A stretch of DNA of 64,000 bases, taken from contig NZ_AOGY02000031.1 of the NCBI RefSeq assembly GCF_000332455.1, forward strand, positions 3,833-67,832. The letters are read 5' to 3'. The notes under the pieces are model-generated. The model saw nothing but the letters and a program-made list of their open reading frames with translations. It did no database searches and was not told where the DNA came from. Position numbers and translations under genes: made by a program. Source of the stretch: Leptospira vanthielii serovar Holland str. Waz Holland = ATCC 700522. Lineage in GTDB: Bacteria > Spirochaetota > Leptospiria > Leptospirales > Leptospiraceae. This document shows, piece after piece, positions 25,241-36,023 of the stretch; position 1 is the stretch's first letter, and each line of letters starts with the position of its first letter.

Positions 25241-27496
25241 TTATGCTTTCATTAAATTCAAAGCTGCACCAGCTTTGAACCATTCGATTTGTTGCGCATT
25301 GTAAGTATGGTTGACTGGAATTTCGTCCTTTTTGCCATCCTTATGGTTGAATACAAGTGTCAGTGGTTTTCCTTCTGCAAAACTGATTAAGCCTACAATA
25401 TCAATCACATCGTCTTCTTGGATTTTATCGTAATCTTCTTTGTTTGCAAAGGTAAGTGCCAACATCCCTTGTTTTTTCAAGTTTGTTTCGTGAATCCGAG
25501 CAAACGATTTTACAAGTACGGCTCTTACACCTAAATGTCTTGGTTCCATGGCAGCGTGTTCGCGAGACGAACCTTCCCCATAGTTTTCATCCCCAACCAC
25601 GATGGATCCAATCCCTTGGGCTTTGTAAGCTCTTTGAGTTTGCGGAACTGGTTCATAGTTTCCAGTGAGTTGGTTTTTCACCTCATTGGTTTTGCTATTG
25701 AAGATGTTTGTCGCTCCAATAAGTAAGTTGTTGGAGATATTGTCCAAGTGCCCACGAAATTTTAACCAAGGACCTGCCATAGAAATATGGTCAGTAGTAC
25801 ATTTTCCTTTGGCTTTAATGAGGAGTTTCAGACCTTTAAGATCAGTTCCTTCCCAAGCTTTGAAAGGTGCTAGGAGTTGGAGTCTAGTGGAAGCTGGATC
25901 TACAATCACCTGTACGCCTGAACCATCTGCAGCAGGAGCAATAAAACCAGCATCCTCTACCGCAAAACCTTTGCTAGGTAGTTCTTCCCCTGTAGGTGGA
26001 TCAAGTTTGACTTGTTCTCCTTTTTCATTGGTAAGAGTGTCTGTGAGTGGATTGAATCCTAAGTCCCCGGCAATGGCCAGAGCCGTTGTGATCTCTGGTG
26101 AAGCCACAAAGGCATAAGTGTTTGGATTTCCATCTTGGCGGGCTTGGAAATTTCTGTTAAAGGAATGAACAATGGTGTTCTTTTCTTTTTTATCCGCACC
26201 CACACGAGACCACATTCCAATACACGGTCCACAAGCGTTAGAGAAAACTTTAGCTCCAATTTTATGGAAGGAATCAATGAATCCGTCTCTTTGGATGGTG
26301 TAACGAACCAGTTCCGATCCAGGAGTGATGGTAAACTCTGCTTTGGTTTTTAAACCTTTGGCAGCGACTTGTTTGGCAAGAGAAGCAGCTCTTGAGATAT
26401 CCTCATAAGAAGAGTTGGTACAAGAACCAATGAGTCCTACTTCTACTTTGAGTGGCCAACCATTCTTTGCTGCTTCTTCTTTCATTTTGGAAATAGGAGT
26501 CGCAAGGTCCGGAGTGAAAGGGCCATTGATATAAGGCTCCAAAGTATTGAGATCAATTTCTATCACTTGGTCAAAGTATTTTGCTGGGTCTGCATAAACT
26601 TCCTTGTCCGCAGTGAGATGTGTTTTGTATTTGTTGGCAAGATCAGCCACATCACTTCTGTTAGTGGATCTTAGGTAACGTTCCATAGATTCGTCATAAC
26701 CGAAAGTGGAAGTGGTTGCTCCAATTTCAGCACCCATGTTACAGATAGTTCCTTTTCCCGTACAAGAAAGGGATTCCGCACCAGGACCAAAGTATTCTAC
26801 AATGGCGCCCGTTCCGCCTTTCACAGTGAGAATTCCTGCTACTTTTAAGATAACGTCTTTAGCTGTGCTCCAACCATTTAGTTTTCCTGTGAGTTTGACA
26901 CCGATGGCTTTTGGCCATTTGAGTTCCCAAGCAAGTCCTGCCATAACATCACATGCATCTGCTCCACCCACACCAATCGCAACCATCCCAAGACCACCAG
27001 CGTTCACTGTATGAGAGTCAGTTCCAATCATCATCCCGCCGGGGAAAGCGTAGTTTTCTAAAACAACTTGGTGGATGATACCTGCACCTGGTTTCCAGAA
27101 ACCAATTCCATATTTGTTAGAAACGGAGGATAAAAAATCATATACTTCTTTGTTTTCTTTGACAGCAATTCCGAGATCCACACCGGATTCGTCTTTTGCC
27201 GTGATCAAGTGGTCACAGTGAACGGTGGAAGGAACCGCTACTTTTTTACGACCCGCTTGCATAAATTGGAGAAGCGCCATTTGCGCTGTTGCATCTTGCA
27301 TGGCCACTCGGTCGGGAGCAAAGTCCACGTAATCAACACCGCGACCAAAACTCTTCGTTGGGTTTCCGTCCCAAAGGTGGTTGTATAAAATCTTCTCTGT
27401 AAGTGTGAGGGGCCGACCCAATAACTTCCTGGCTTGTGTGATGGTCGCTTCCATTTTGGAATAACGTGCCGCAATCATTTCTATATCAAATGCCAT
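25241..27496 (-). CDS. acn: aconitate hydratase (mitochondrial-type)
   Basis: A 751-residue aconitase that interconverts citrate and isocitrate in the TCA cycle. The three cysteines that bind the [4Fe-4S] cluster are Cys359 ([10 protein letters not shown]), Cys422 and Cys425 ([11 protein letters not shown]). The C-terminal swivel domain has [17 protein letters not shown]. The length matches the mitochondrial type rather than the longer AcnA or AcnB. It is followed by a strong terminator. Its presence fits a replicon that carries core metabolism, such as Leptospira chromosome II. Confidence 0.95.
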   Translation of the reverse strand: MAFDIEMIAARYSKMEATITQARKLLGRPLTLTEKILYNHLWDGNPTKSFGRGVDYVDFAPDRVAMQDATAQMALLQFMQAGRKKVAVPSTVHCDHLITAKDESGVDLGIAVKENKEVYDFLSSVSNKYGIGFWKPGAGIIHQVVLENYAFPGGMMIGTDSHTVNAGGLGMVAIGVGGADACDVMAGLAWELKWPKAIGVKLTGKLNGWSTAKDVILKVAGILTVKGGTGAIVEYFGPGAESLSCTGKGTICNMGAEIGATTSTFGYDESMERYLRSTNRSDVADLANKYKTHLTADKEVYADPAKYFDQVIEIDLNTLEPYINGPFTPDLATPISKMKEEAAKNGWPLKVEVGLIGSCTNSSYEDISRAASLAKQVAAKGLKTKAEFTITPGSELVRYTIQRDGFIDSFHKIGAKVFSNACGPCIGMWSRVGADKKEKNTIVHSFNRNFQARQDGNPNTYAFVASPEITTALAIAGDLGFNPLTDTLTNEKGEQVKLDPPTGEELPSKGFAVEDAGFIAPAADGSGVQVIVDPASTRLQLLAPFKAWEGTDLKGLKLLIKAKGKCTTDHISMAGPWLKFRGHLDNISNNLLIGATNIFNSKTNEVKNQLTGNYEPVPQTQRAYKAQGIGSIVVGDENYGEGSSREHAAMEPRHLGVRAVLVKSFARIHETNLKKQGMLALTFANKEDYDKIQEDDVIDIVGLISFAEGKPLTLVFNHKDGKKDEIPVNHTYNAQQIEWFKAGAALNLMKA

Positions 27497-27606
27497 CTGA
27501 ACCTCTTATACCTATCAGACCGCAGGAAAAAAGGGAATCAATCGAAAATTAAACTACAAGTGCTAAAATCAGTAAAATTGGTACTAAGAGAGAACCAGTT
27601 TCTTTT

Positions 27607-28104
27607 CTATCCGTCGATACGGACGTAAACTTCGTCAGCTTTGAGGATGAGGCCCGATTTGATTTCGATGAGTCTTGTATTGACAAAAACTCCGTCTTGG
27701 TATGGAGTCACAATTCCTGTAATGATGACATCAAGTTTCAAAACATCGCCTATTTTCCGCAAGGTGGCAGTGTCTGTAGGTGAATCCAAACCAAGGCCTG
27801 CTTCTTTCAAAACTTTTTGGTTGGCCAGGCGGTCTAAAATCTGGAACCGGTCTTTTTTTACAAGTTCCGTAGTGAGTTTCTCTGCGAGGATTTCACCATA
27901 AGGGCTTTTTTTACCTTCATGGTCTAAAAATGTCAAAACGACGAGGCGTTGTGGTTGGAAATAAAAACCTTTTTCAGATAGGGAAACTGCTAATTGTTCC
28001 AGTGGGGCAACGGAAGGTTTTTTAGGTTTAGATTCTCTCTCCTCTCCCAAATAACAAGCGCTAATGCTAAATAAAATCCCAAACAAAATTATTTTAAAAC
28101 GCAA
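27607..28104 (-). CDS. lipoprotein with FlgO/CsgG-like domain
   Basis: A 165-residue lipoprotein when started at TTG 28104, which gives a compact signal (RFKIILFGILFSISAC, Cys17) and follows GGGATGGAAC. The open frame runs further up to 28176, inside the upstream outer-membrane gene, but that extension is not signal-like. The mature part has the FlgO/CsgG pattern LVVLTFLDHEGKKSPYGEILAEKLTTELVKKDRFQILDR, then LKLDVIITGIVTPYQDGVFVNTRLIEIKSG. It overlaps the end of the upstream gene by 11 bases. Confidence 0.75.
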   Translation of the reverse strand: MRFKIILFGILFSISACYLGEERESKPKKPSVAPLEQLAVSLSEKGFYFQPQRLVVLTFLDHEGKKSPYGEILAEKLTTELVKKDRFQILDRLANQKVLKEAGLGLDSPTDTATLRKIGDVLKLDVIITGIVTPYQDGVFVNTRLIEIKSGLILKADEVYVRIDG

Positions 28105-29131
28105 GTTCCATCCCAAGTGAAGTAACATATTCATAAAACGATTTTCCATTAAAGCCATTCCCATACATAAAACCACCAGGAACCCCGAGCAGCATACCGT
28201 CTTTATAGAATTGGTTCTGGAAATTAAGAAAAAAAGTAGTTTTTAGGCGGCCCGGTGGTTTACCACGGAAGGAGGCAGAAAAGGTTTCAGGAGATCTACC
28301 ATTATGATCCTTAACCTGCAATAGTGGATCATTAAAGACATTGAATATCTGATTGCCCACATACAAAGAATAACTTTTGGATGAACCCAAAAAGAAAATG
28401 AGACCGAGTGATGCATTGTCCTGTGCAGGAGAGAACCCAAGTTGACCATGTGGAATCGAACCTGGCCTTGGATTTAAATAATTGTATTTTAAGTTTAATT
28501 GGACTTTGTCGCTACCGAAAAAAAAAGAAAACTTACCACCTTCTGCGCCATAAGCAAGAACAGGGTTTTCCGTTTTTACATTATATACAGACGTTTGCAC
28601 TTTCAGAAACTGCGAAGGGTTAAAACTCCCTTGGTATTCATACGATTGCCTAGGATCAAATAACGATCGTTTATTGGTCTCCAGCTGGCGAAAGATAAGG
28701 GCTGCCGATGGATGAACCGGTGCCGCAAGAGAAGGTTGTGATAAGGAAGGTTCTCCGGTCAACTTTGCATCCCAAACTAACGCTGTCTGTTGTGAGAAGT
28801 CAAAATCCAATTTAGATCCAGTATTTGAGAACGGATTTCACTGTGAAGGATTATAACCCTCTTTCCTATAAGAGGTTAAAGGATTTGAAGAAAGAAATTT
28901 TAGAGAATCCTTATATTCGGAAGTTTGACTGTCCCCATCGTTTGATTCAATTCTCATTCCAGTTTGGCGTAAGGATCCATCGCCCAACTTATGTGAGTTT
29001 GACGAATCAAATTCTCTTATACCTGAGTCTTTTAAAGGCGCAATAAAAACAACCCCCAGAAGACCTAGACCTGAGAATAAGGAAACAAATACCGAAGCTT
29101 TCGGGGAGTACATAAAGAGACTAAGAAACAT
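28094..29131 (-). pseudogene. outer-membrane protein gene interrupted by one in-frame TGA
   Basis: From ATG 29131 (preceded by AGGAAATTAGG) the frame codes 97 residues with an N-terminal hydrophobic segment, then meets TGA at 28838-28840, then continues in the same frame for 247 codons to 28094. The downstream part looks like a beta-barrel (alternating strands, end GMELAF with terminal Phe). The only start near the break is a TTG at 28810. The simplest reading is one gene of 345 codons with a nonsense mutation. It may also be a sequencing error or true readthrough. The gene lies between queA and the FlgO-like lipoprotein gene. Confidence 0.65.
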
Positions 29132-29158
29132 ATTTCCTAATTTCCTATGAATGTAAAT

Positions 29159-30205
29159 CTATTTTTGAAATAGGAACATTGAATCCCCATAAGAATAAAA
29201 GCGAAACCTGTTCTGCAATGCATATTGATAAACATCCAACACAAGTTGGGTATTTGCAAAAGCACTCACAAGAAGCAAGAGGCTGGACTTAGGTAGGTGA
29301 AAGTTTGTAATCAGTCCTTGTACGGATTGAATCCTGTTGCCTGGCGACAAAAAGATGTCAGTTTGACTTGATCCTACCTTATATTTCTGTAATTGAGAAT
29401 CAAAAACAGTTTCTAAAACGCGAAGGGTGGTCGTTCCTACGGCAATGATCCGTCTCCCCTCTTTCCGCGCATCGTTTAACTTTGATGCTGTGGATTCGGA
29501 AACAAAGTACTTCTCCTTATGTAAAGTCTTAGTTTGCCATTGTTCAGGAGTTAATGGACGAAATGTCCCATAACCAATCTGTAATTCCACGGGGAGAAAC
29601 TCGGCACCAAGTTTACGAAGACTCTCTTTTAAATCTTCAGTAAAATGTAATCCTGCGGTTGGAGCCGCCACTGATCCAGATCGGTTTGCAAAAATAGTTT
29701 GGTATCTAATCTTATCCTCTTCGGTCACATTGCGTTTCAGATAGGGGGGGATTGGGATATTTCCAAAGATTGCGAAATCAGAATCAGAAATGGGGGTTTC
29801 AGAGAATAAAATGGAAAGTTCTTCTTTGGGACCCTGAAAAGAAAACCGAAAGTTTTTAAATCCGACCGGAGAGAGCATTTCACCTAATTTAAGTTTTGCT
29901 CTATTTTTTAAGATACATAACCAACCTTGGTTGGATTGATCCACTGATTCCAAAAAGATCGATTCATGGATACGACCCGATTCTACCTGCAAATACACAC
30001 GGCGATAGGATACTTTTGTCTCATTGTATACAAAAACATCACCAGGACGCACAAGAGCCGTGATATCTCGAAACAAAGGTGCTTCCCAAAACTTAGATTG
30101 TCCTATGTCAACAACCAAAAGCCGAGATTCATCCCGATTTTCTAAGGGGAATTTGGCAATTTGTTCATCGGGGAGGTGGAAATCGTATTCATTTAAAAAA
30201 TCCAT
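29159..30205 (-). CDS. queA: tRNA preQ1(34) S-adenosylmethionine ribosyltransferase-isomerase QueA
   Basis: A 348-residue QueA, which transfers and isomerises ribose from SAM to preQ1 in the wobble base of tRNA during queuosine synthesis. Motifs seen are DFHLPDEQIAKFP near the start, NETKV in the first third, VAAPTAGLHFT in the middle, GYGTFRPL and GLITNFHLPKSSLLLLV near the end. ATG 30205 is chosen over the frame start at 30235 because family members begin at MDFLNEYDF and the longer form collides with the divergent gene. Other queuosine genes are not in the window. Confidence 0.95.
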   Translation of the reverse strand: MDFLNEYDFHLPDEQIAKFPLENRDESRLLVVDIGQSKFWEAPLFRDITALVRPGDVFVYNETKVSYRRVYLQVESGRIHESIFLESVDQSNQGWLCILKNRAKLKLGEMLSPVGFKNFRFSFQGPKEELSILFSETPISDSDFAIFGNIPIPPYLKRNVTEEDKIRYQTIFANRSGSVAAPTAGLHFTEDLKESLRKLGAEFLPVELQIGYGTFRPLTPEQWQTKTLHKEKYFVSESTASKLNDARKEGRRIIAVGTTTLRVLETVFDSQLQKYKVGSSQTDIFLSPGNRIQSVQGLITNFHLPKSSLLLLVSAFANTQLVLDVYQYALQNRFRFYSYGDSMFLFQK

Positions 30206-30268
30206 CTTTGTATAGCCTTGGGAAAACCTTGTCAATTAACCAGAAATATTGGGAATGGTAGGAGAACT

Positions 30269-31561
30269 ATGTGGAAATTTTTAGAAACCCTAGAGAAACG
30301 TGGAAAATGGATTCTCTGCATTTTACTCGTGATATTTCTCGTCCTTTCCGTTTCTAGATCCAAACAAAAATCGGATTTTTTGGATTATTACCATGCAGCA
30401 AAACGTTGGGCAACTGGAGAGAATTTATACCGGTTTGATGCGGCTTTCGAACTCCAGTCCAAAGTAAAAACCATGGAAGATATCTTCCGACCTGAGAATT
30501 TTCACCTGTTGACAGCTCTCCAAAACGAAACAGCGACTTATATTTATCCTCCCCTATTTTCTTTTTTACTCATTCCTTTTACTTATCTCACAGAACCAAA
30601 TGCGGCATTACTTTTTGAACTATTGAGTTGGATTTCTCTATTGGCAATTTTATACCTTATTTTCCAGAACAAAGAACTTTCCAACCGAAGTGTGCCTTTT
30701 CCATATTTAATTCTACTGGCAACCTTAGTATTTAATTTTCGGTTTTTAGAAAGCCATATCCAAAACAATCAAGTAGGATTACTTCTCATATTACTTGTGT
30801 TAGTATCTCTCACTGTAAAATCACACTGGCGAAGTGGTATCCTTTTAGCACTTGCGGTCAGCATCAAAATCACTCCGCTGGTATTTATTTTTGTATATGT
30901 TTATGAAAAACAATATAAAAGAATCCTTTGGTTTTTGATTGGAATTTTTGTCTGGAATGCGGTCCCACTTCTGTATCATTGGGATTATACCATTCAAATG
31001 ACAAACGAATGGCTGACAGAAATTTTAGGAAATGCTTTTAGCAACCCCCTTCTCCGTTCTTGGAAAAATAACCAATCCTTAAGTTCAACTCTCGCAAAAT
31101 ATTTTGTCCCAGGTGCGGATATGATGAACCAACCAACATACGGATTGCCCTTTATCATTCTTTCCCTTCCAATGTTAAAGATCATTCAACTTGTATTTAT
31201 GGTTTTGTTTGGCATCCCTCTCCTATTACTTTGGAGAAAGGAAAATAAAAAATGGGAAATCATTTCTCTATTATTTTTGGTTTCAGCACTTTTCAGTGGA
31301 ATTAGTTGGATTCATAGTTTTATCATTTGTTTGATTCCCATCTATTTCATTCTGAATCAAGTTATGAGTTCACCAAACGACAAAAAAGAAACATTTGTTT
31401 TAATCTTAATTTTGAGTTTACCACTACTGGCCCACAGAACCTTCGTCGGATCAAAAATTGAAGCCGCACTTTCAATGTTTTCCATTTTATTTTATACAAC
31501 CAGTCTCTTATATTTCTATATTGTAAGGTTTGCATTACGTGAAACAGAAAATCGGAATTGA
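30269..31561 (+). CDS. GT87/DUF2029-like membrane glycosyltransferase
   Basis: A 430-residue membrane protein with about ten helices. The N-terminal loop SDFLDYYHAAKRWATGENLYR is the signature of DUF2029/GT87 mannosyltransferase-like enzymes that use polyprenyl-phosphate sugars. ATG 30269 follows TAGGAGA; a frame extension to 30218 has no support. It begins a plus-strand run with a GT4 enzyme, two further membrane proteins and an MBOAT/SGNH pair, which I read as a surface glycan locus. Confidence 0.8.
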   Translation: MWKFLETLEKRGKWILCILLVIFLVLSVSRSKQKSDFLDYYHAAKRWATGENLYRFDAAFELQSKVKTMEDIFRPENFHLLTALQNETATYIYPPLFSFLLIPFTYLTEPNAALLFELLSWISLLAILYLIFQNKELSNRSVPFPYLILLATLVFNFRFLESHIQNNQVGLLLILLVLVSLTVKSHWRSGILLALAVSIKITPLVFIFVYVYEKQYKRILWFLIGIFVWNAVPLLYHWDYTIQMTNEWLTEILGNAFSNPLLRSWKNNQSLSSTLAKYFVPGADMMNQPTYGLPFIILSLPMLKIIQLVFMVLFGIPLLLLWRKENKKWEIISLLFLVSALFSGISWIHSFIICLIPIYFILNQVMSSPNDKKETFVLILILSLPLLAHRTFVGSKIEAALSMFSILFYTTSLLYFYIVRFALRETENRN

Positions 31562-32627
31562 TGTTAGGCCGCTGGCCTATGGGATGACCGGGAATTCTCG
31601 GTATTTAGCTGAAGTCCTTAAAGTCATTCTACCCAAACACAAAAAGAAAGAATTTTTTTTATACACAAATAAACCGATCCATCCGGTATTTCAAAACTTA
31701 CTTGGACCTAATACAAAAGTAGTTCTTGAACCAAAAAAAATCCCTGGACCAATTTATTTAAATTTTATTTTACCAAGACGTTTAAAACAAGATGGGATTG
31801 AAGTTTTTTGGGGCACCATACAAATGTTACCTTTTTTAAAACTTCCTATTCCAAGTTATGTAAATTACCATGACCTCAACTTCATATCGGCCCCAGAAAC
31901 CATGGCGAAGTGGAACTATTGGCAACACAAACTCCTCTCTCCTATAACAATGAAAAATGCAGATAAAATCTTTTGTTTGTCGAAAAATACAAAAGAAGAA
32001 ATTGCAACTTTTCGTCCTGAATATGAAAAAAAATGCATCGTAGTTTATCCTGGTGTATCGAAACAAAAAATAACAAAAACTAAAACCAATTTTCCTAAAG
32101 ATTTTTTTCTGACAGTGGGAACCTTAGAACCAAGAAAAAACATCAACCGTTTGGTGGATGCATTTTTGGATTTTAAAACCAAACATCCCAAAGACAAAAA
32201 TTCCCTACTCGTCATGGGACGAAGAGGATGGGGAGAAGAAGGTGAGTTTTTATACCAAAAATTAAAAGACCCAAAAATCCAAAGTTTAGGAATTCAATTT
32301 CTAGAAAACCCAGATGATGCAACGTTAACAGAAGCGTTTAAACAGTGTAAGGCGTTTTTCTTCCCTTCTTTACACGAAGGGTTTGGACTTCCTTTATTAG
32401 AAGCTATGTTAGAGGACAAATGCTGTGTAGCCTCCAACATTCCCGTATTTAAAGAAATTTTATCTGACAAATGTGATATCTATGTTCCCCCAAAAGAAAC
32501 AAAGGTTTGGACTCATAGTTTTGAATTGATGTCTGGACCGAAAAAATCCAGGTCTCCCAAATTCCCCGCCAAACAATGGACATGGGAAGAAACAGCAAAA
32601 AAAATAGAAGAGGTACTCTTTCAATGA
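31539..32627 (+). CDS. GT4-family glycosyltransferase
   Basis: A 362-residue cytoplasmic GT-B enzyme. KIGIDVRPLAYGMTGNSRYL opens the acceptor domain; VGTLEPRKNINRLVDAF and PSLHEGFGLPLLEAM are the donor-nucleotide-sugar motifs (E-x7-E). It should transfer a sugar from a nucleotide donor to a lipid or glycan acceptor. It starts 23 bases inside the previous gene at GTG 31539; a TTG three codons earlier is possible. Confidence 0.9.
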   Translation: MKQKIGIDVRPLAYGMTGNSRYLAEVLKVILPKHKKKEFFLYTNKPIHPVFQNLLGPNTKVVLEPKKIPGPIYLNFILPRRLKQDGIEVFWGTIQMLPFLKLPIPSYVNYHDLNFISAPETMAKWNYWQHKLLSPITMKNADKIFCLSKNTKEEIATFRPEYEKKCIVVYPGVSKQKITKTKTNFPKDFFLTVGTLEPRKNINRLVDAFLDFKTKHPKDKNSLLVMGRRGWGEEGEFLYQKLKDPKIQSLGIQFLENPDDATLTEAFKQCKAFFFPSLHEGFGLPLLEAMLEDKCCVASNIPVFKEILSDKCDIYVPPKETKVWTHSFELMSGPKKSRSPKFPAKQWTWEETAKKIEEVLFQ

Positions 32628-33211
32628 AAATCATGAACAAATGGATATCCAAATGGAAAGAGTTCCAAAGTAAAAAAGAAACTGCCTACTTTGGAACTTC
32701 GTTATACGATGAGTTAACCGTAAACCCAATCCCTTCCTTATTACTCATTCTCGCCACAGTTCTTATTTTCACATACAGTTTACCGTATGCATTTTATTTA
32801 GGTAAGTTTTTCTATTGGTTTGTGGGGGTTTTAGAAATAACTAAAGTCTTAAAAATTCCTTTTTTAGATGAACTTCGCCATTACCATTATCTCTCTATCT
32901 TTGTTTATTTTTACATCGCAACATCTCTCTTAATTGATGTTAGTCGCCTCTTAAATTTATGGAATCGTCGAACTGTCATTGTTAAAAATGAGGTTTGGCA
33001 AATTCGAAGATTTGGGTTTGGGAAAAAACTCACCAAGTTTAATTTAGAGACAGAAGGTTTAGAACTCGGGTATGAACATGGTGGACTGAGTGATTATTTG
33101 GGATGGAACCGAATGATTTGGGAAAAGAATGGAAAAACAATATTCACCACTCCCTATTTCTTTCCTTATAAAAAAAATCGAACCATTGTGAATCGAATTT
33201 TAAAACGTTAG
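32624..33211 (+). CDS. hypothetical membrane protein
   Basis: A 195-residue protein with two or three membrane helices (about 40-65 and 90-115) and a C-terminal soluble part with a Trp/Arg-rich beta pattern (VWQIRRFGFGKKL). No family recognised. Its ATG overlaps the GT4 stop (ATGA), so it is coupled to it and probably works in the same glycan pathway. Confidence 0.65.
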   Translation: MKIMNKWISKWKEFQSKKETAYFGTSLYDELTVNPIPSLLLILATVLIFTYSLPYAFYLGKFFYWFVGVLEITKVLKIPFLDELRHYHYLSIFVYFYIATSLLIDVSRLLNLWNRRTVIVKNEVWQIRRFGFGKKLTKFNLETEGLELGYEHGGLSDYLGWNRMIWEKNGKTIFTTPYFFPYKKNRTIVNRILKR

Positions 33212-33226
33212 AGTGGAATTGAACTC

Positions 33227-34513
33227 TTGAAGAAGTTATTCATTCTCCTTTTACTACTCGTTCTTTTTTTATTCCATCTAAGATACCTTTCGCGAGCCTT
33301 TGATTGGGATTCTTGTGTTTATGCTCTGAATATCCAAAAGGACCGAGTGGAGTCAGCATTTTTTAATCCCCACCATTTAGGATTTGAATCTTCGGGACTA
33401 CTCTATTGGAAAATGCTTCGTTCTATCTATCCGACAACGGATATTATGTTTTTCTTGCGATTACGAATTCTTAGTTTTTCCCTATTTTTTTTGGGACTCT
33501 TTATTTGGCTTTACTACAAACTATACAAAGATTTAATCCTTGGAATCATTCTTGCCCTTGTTATCCAAGTAAGCCAAGCTTTTTGGTTCTATAGTTTACA
33601 CAATGACACCCCACTCATCCACTCCTGTTTGATGGCTCTTTTGTTTTTATTTACTATTTATTATCTAAGGTCGGGACTACATACAAGGCACCTAATGGTT
33701 TTGTGGATCATCCAACTTTTTAGTATCTATTTCCACCAATCCAATGTCATTCATTTTGGGATGGTCCCGATGGCAATCTTCATTTCACCTAACAGAAGTT
33801 TTGGCAAAAAACTTAGAATCATATTAGTTTATTTGACATGCCTGGGTGTTGCGACCATTTTATCATATCTTTTTGTCGGATTCATTATCTTAAAACGAGG
33901 ACTCGGGCCTCTTGATGAAAAACATTTTTCTTTTTGGATGTTCTTGTATGCAGCCATTAACCGCTGGGGTACAAGCCTCGGGGAAGAAAAAAACTATGTA
34001 TTGTACTTCTACCGAGGAATTGGAGATGCGTTTCTTGTATTCCAGAACGTCATTCCTAAATTCCGAGTGAACCTCTTTGACTTCCAGAACCCAAAATACC
34101 TTCCCTACAATTTGAATCTTTTATTCTGGATTTTTAGTTTGTGCCTAGGAATTTTGAATTTCCGTACTATGTGGGCACGATACAAACAAGAACTATTAGT
34201 GATGACGTTTTGGATCTTACCTTCGATTGGATTTTATACATGGTGGGAAGGATATTTTTTTGAATTTTGGGTGGGAACCACCATTGCTCTTTGGATACTT
34301 AACTCCTATACCTTAAAATCTCTATCAATACCAATGTTACCAAAATTTTCCGCTGCCATTTTTCACACGATTTACCTTACATTATTCCTTTTTTACTTCA
34401 GTACTAATTTTACGTTTTCTACTCTTCCACGATCCATTGGTCCAAAATTTGGCTACACCGAAGGAATCCAGGGACCCGTTGAAAAGTTAGCAAAAGAATC
34501 AATTTACCGCTAG
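33227..34513 (+). CDS. GT-C-like multi-spanning membrane protein
   Basis: A 428-residue membrane protein with ten or more helices and a first loop with AFDWDSCVYALNIQ, the acidic position expected in GT-C glycosyltransferases. HxxN and GHH-like residues follow the second helix (FFNPHHLGFES). Start is the TTG at 33227, 15 bases after the previous stop. Function beyond sugar transfer cannot be said. Confidence 0.65.
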   Translation: MKKLFILLLLLVLFLFHLRYLSRAFDWDSCVYALNIQKDRVESAFFNPHHLGFESSGLLYWKMLRSIYPTTDIMFFLRLRILSFSLFFLGLFIWLYYKLYKDLILGIILALVIQVSQAFWFYSLHNDTPLIHSCLMALLFLFTIYYLRSGLHTRHLMVLWIIQLFSIYFHQSNVIHFGMVPMAIFISPNRSFGKKLRIILVYLTCLGVATILSYLFVGFIILKRGLGPLDEKHFSFWMFLYAAINRWGTSLGEEKNYVLYFYRGIGDAFLVFQNVIPKFRVNLFDFQNPKYLPYNLNLLFWIFSLCLGILNFRTMWARYKQELLVMTFWILPSIGFYTWWEGYFFEFWVGTTIALWILNSYTLKSLSIPMLPKFSAAIFHTIYLTLFLFYFSTNFTFSTLPRSIGPKFGYTEGIQGPVEKLAKESIYR

Positions 34514-34524
34514 GAACCAAACAA

Positions 34525-36021
34525 ATGTTATTTAACTCTTTTGAATTTTTAGTTTTTTTCTTTGTGACGATCATAATTGGGAATCTTCTAAAGAATCGTT
34601 GGCAAAAACTTTTTTTCCTACTCTCCAGCTATTACTTTTATATGGCTTGGCAACCTTCTTCTATTGCCTGTACGGCGATGGCTGCTGATGGATTCAAATT
34701 TTACACAGACAGACTTTATTGTGATTTTAAAATCAACCCTTACGTTTTTGTTCTAATTTTTTCAACGGTAATTGATTACTTTGCAGCAAGGTTCATCGAA
34801 GCAAAAAAAGACGGAGATAGTACAAGAGGTTGGTTACTCGTACTTTCTCTTGTTGTTAATATTGGAACTCTTGGATTTTTTAAATATACAGACTTCCTAC
34901 TCGGAGTCATTAACGATATTAATCTTTTAGGTGACTACCAATTCGCAAAACAAAACATCATCCTCCCTGTTGGGATTTCCTTTTATACATTCCAATCAAT
35001 GAGTTATACCATCGATGTATACAATCGCAAAATCGAAGCAAGGAAATCGTTCCTTGATTTTGCCTTGTATGTGACCTTCTTTCCACAACTCGTTGCCGGT
35101 CCCATTGTCCGTGCAGAAACTTTTTTCCGCGACTTAGACTTTCGTCTCGGTGTATATAAAGAGAATATTGATGCTGCCTTTGCTTTGATATTGATTGGTT
35201 TCACAAGAAAAATCGTTTTCGCAGACAACCTGGCGCGAGTGGTCGACTCAACATTCTCTAATTATCAAAACCTAAACTCAATTGAAATTTGGACGGGAGC
35301 CCTTGCCTTTGGATGGCAAATTTATTTTGATTTTGCAGGATATACTGACATTGCTATCGGTGTGGCTAGATTGTTTGGATTCCAGTTCAATCCGAACTTT
35401 AACTTCCCCATGTCGTGCAGAAATATTGCCGACCATTGGTCAAGGTGGCATATTTCCTTTTCTACATGGATCAGAGATTACATATACATTCCGTTAGGTG
35501 GTTCTAGGGTCAGTGTCATTATGTACATTCGTAACATTATGCTCACCTGGTTATTTGCGGGATTATGGCATGGTGCGGCTTACCACTATGTGGGCTGGGG
35601 AATTTGGCAGGGCACTATGTTACTTTCCCACAAGTTCTACGGTGACACCAAACTGGCTAAATTCCTGAATGGAAAAGGTGGTAAAGTATATGATTTATTT
35701 GCCCGTATTTTCACCATGTTTTGTTTATCATTTGGATTTATCATGTTCCGTGCCGAAACAATGGAAAAAGCAATCCCGATGATGAAAGCCCTGGTTTTTC
35801 TAAATGATTCCGTAGCTCCAGTTGCAAGATGGTCTAACTACCGATTTGGTATTTTACTCGTAATTTGTTTTACTGCTAGTTACATTTTTTCCAAAAGACA
35901 AATCCCTACTCTTCTTACAGGTAGTTGGTTGAAGTACACAACCTTCGTCATTGTAAACATATTATTATTATTATTATTTGGAGTCACTGAAAGCCAGAAC
36001 TTCCTCTACTTTCAATTTTAA
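34525..36021 (+). CDS. MBOAT family O-acyltransferase (AlgI-like)
   Basis: A 498-residue membrane-bound O-acyltransferase. The N-terminal part has the FFLLSSYYFYMAWQP segment, the middle VGISFYTFQSMSYTIDVYN and FFPQLVAGPIVRA, and the invariant catalytic His349 in LWHGAAYHYVGWG. These are signatures of the AlgI/DltB group, which moves acyl groups across the inner membrane to a periplasmic partner. The next gene three bases downstream is an SGNH-like partner. Its substrate is probably a glycan from this cluster. Confidence 0.92.
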   Translation: MLFNSFEFLVFFFVTIIIGNLLKNRWQKLFFLLSSYYFYMAWQPSSIACTAMAADGFKFYTDRLYCDFKINPYVFVLIFSTVIDYFAARFIEAKKDGDSTRGWLLVLSLVVNIGTLGFFKYTDFLLGVINDINLLGDYQFAKQNIILPVGISFYTFQSMSYTIDVYNRKIEARKSFLDFALYVTFFPQLVAGPIVRAETFFRDLDFRLGVYKENIDAAFALILIGFTRKIVFADNLARVVDSTFSNYQNLNSIEIWTGALAFGWQIYFDFAGYTDIAIGVARLFGFQFNPNFNFPMSCRNIADHWSRWHISFSTWIRDYIYIPLGGSRVSVIMYIRNIMLTWLFAGLWHGAAYHYVGWGIWQGTMLLSHKFYGDTKLAKFLNGKGGKVYDLFARIFTMFCLSFGFIMFRAETMEKAIPMMKALVFLNDSVAPVARWSNYRFGILLVICFTASYIFSKRQIPTLLTGSWLKYTTFVIVNILLLLLFGVTESQNFLYFQF

Positions 36022-36023
36022 TT

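Noticed and set aside
28838..28840. TGA as a selenocysteine codon
   Set aside because: No SECIS-like hairpin directly downstream and no selenoprotein family resemblance. A nonsense mutation or error is simpler.
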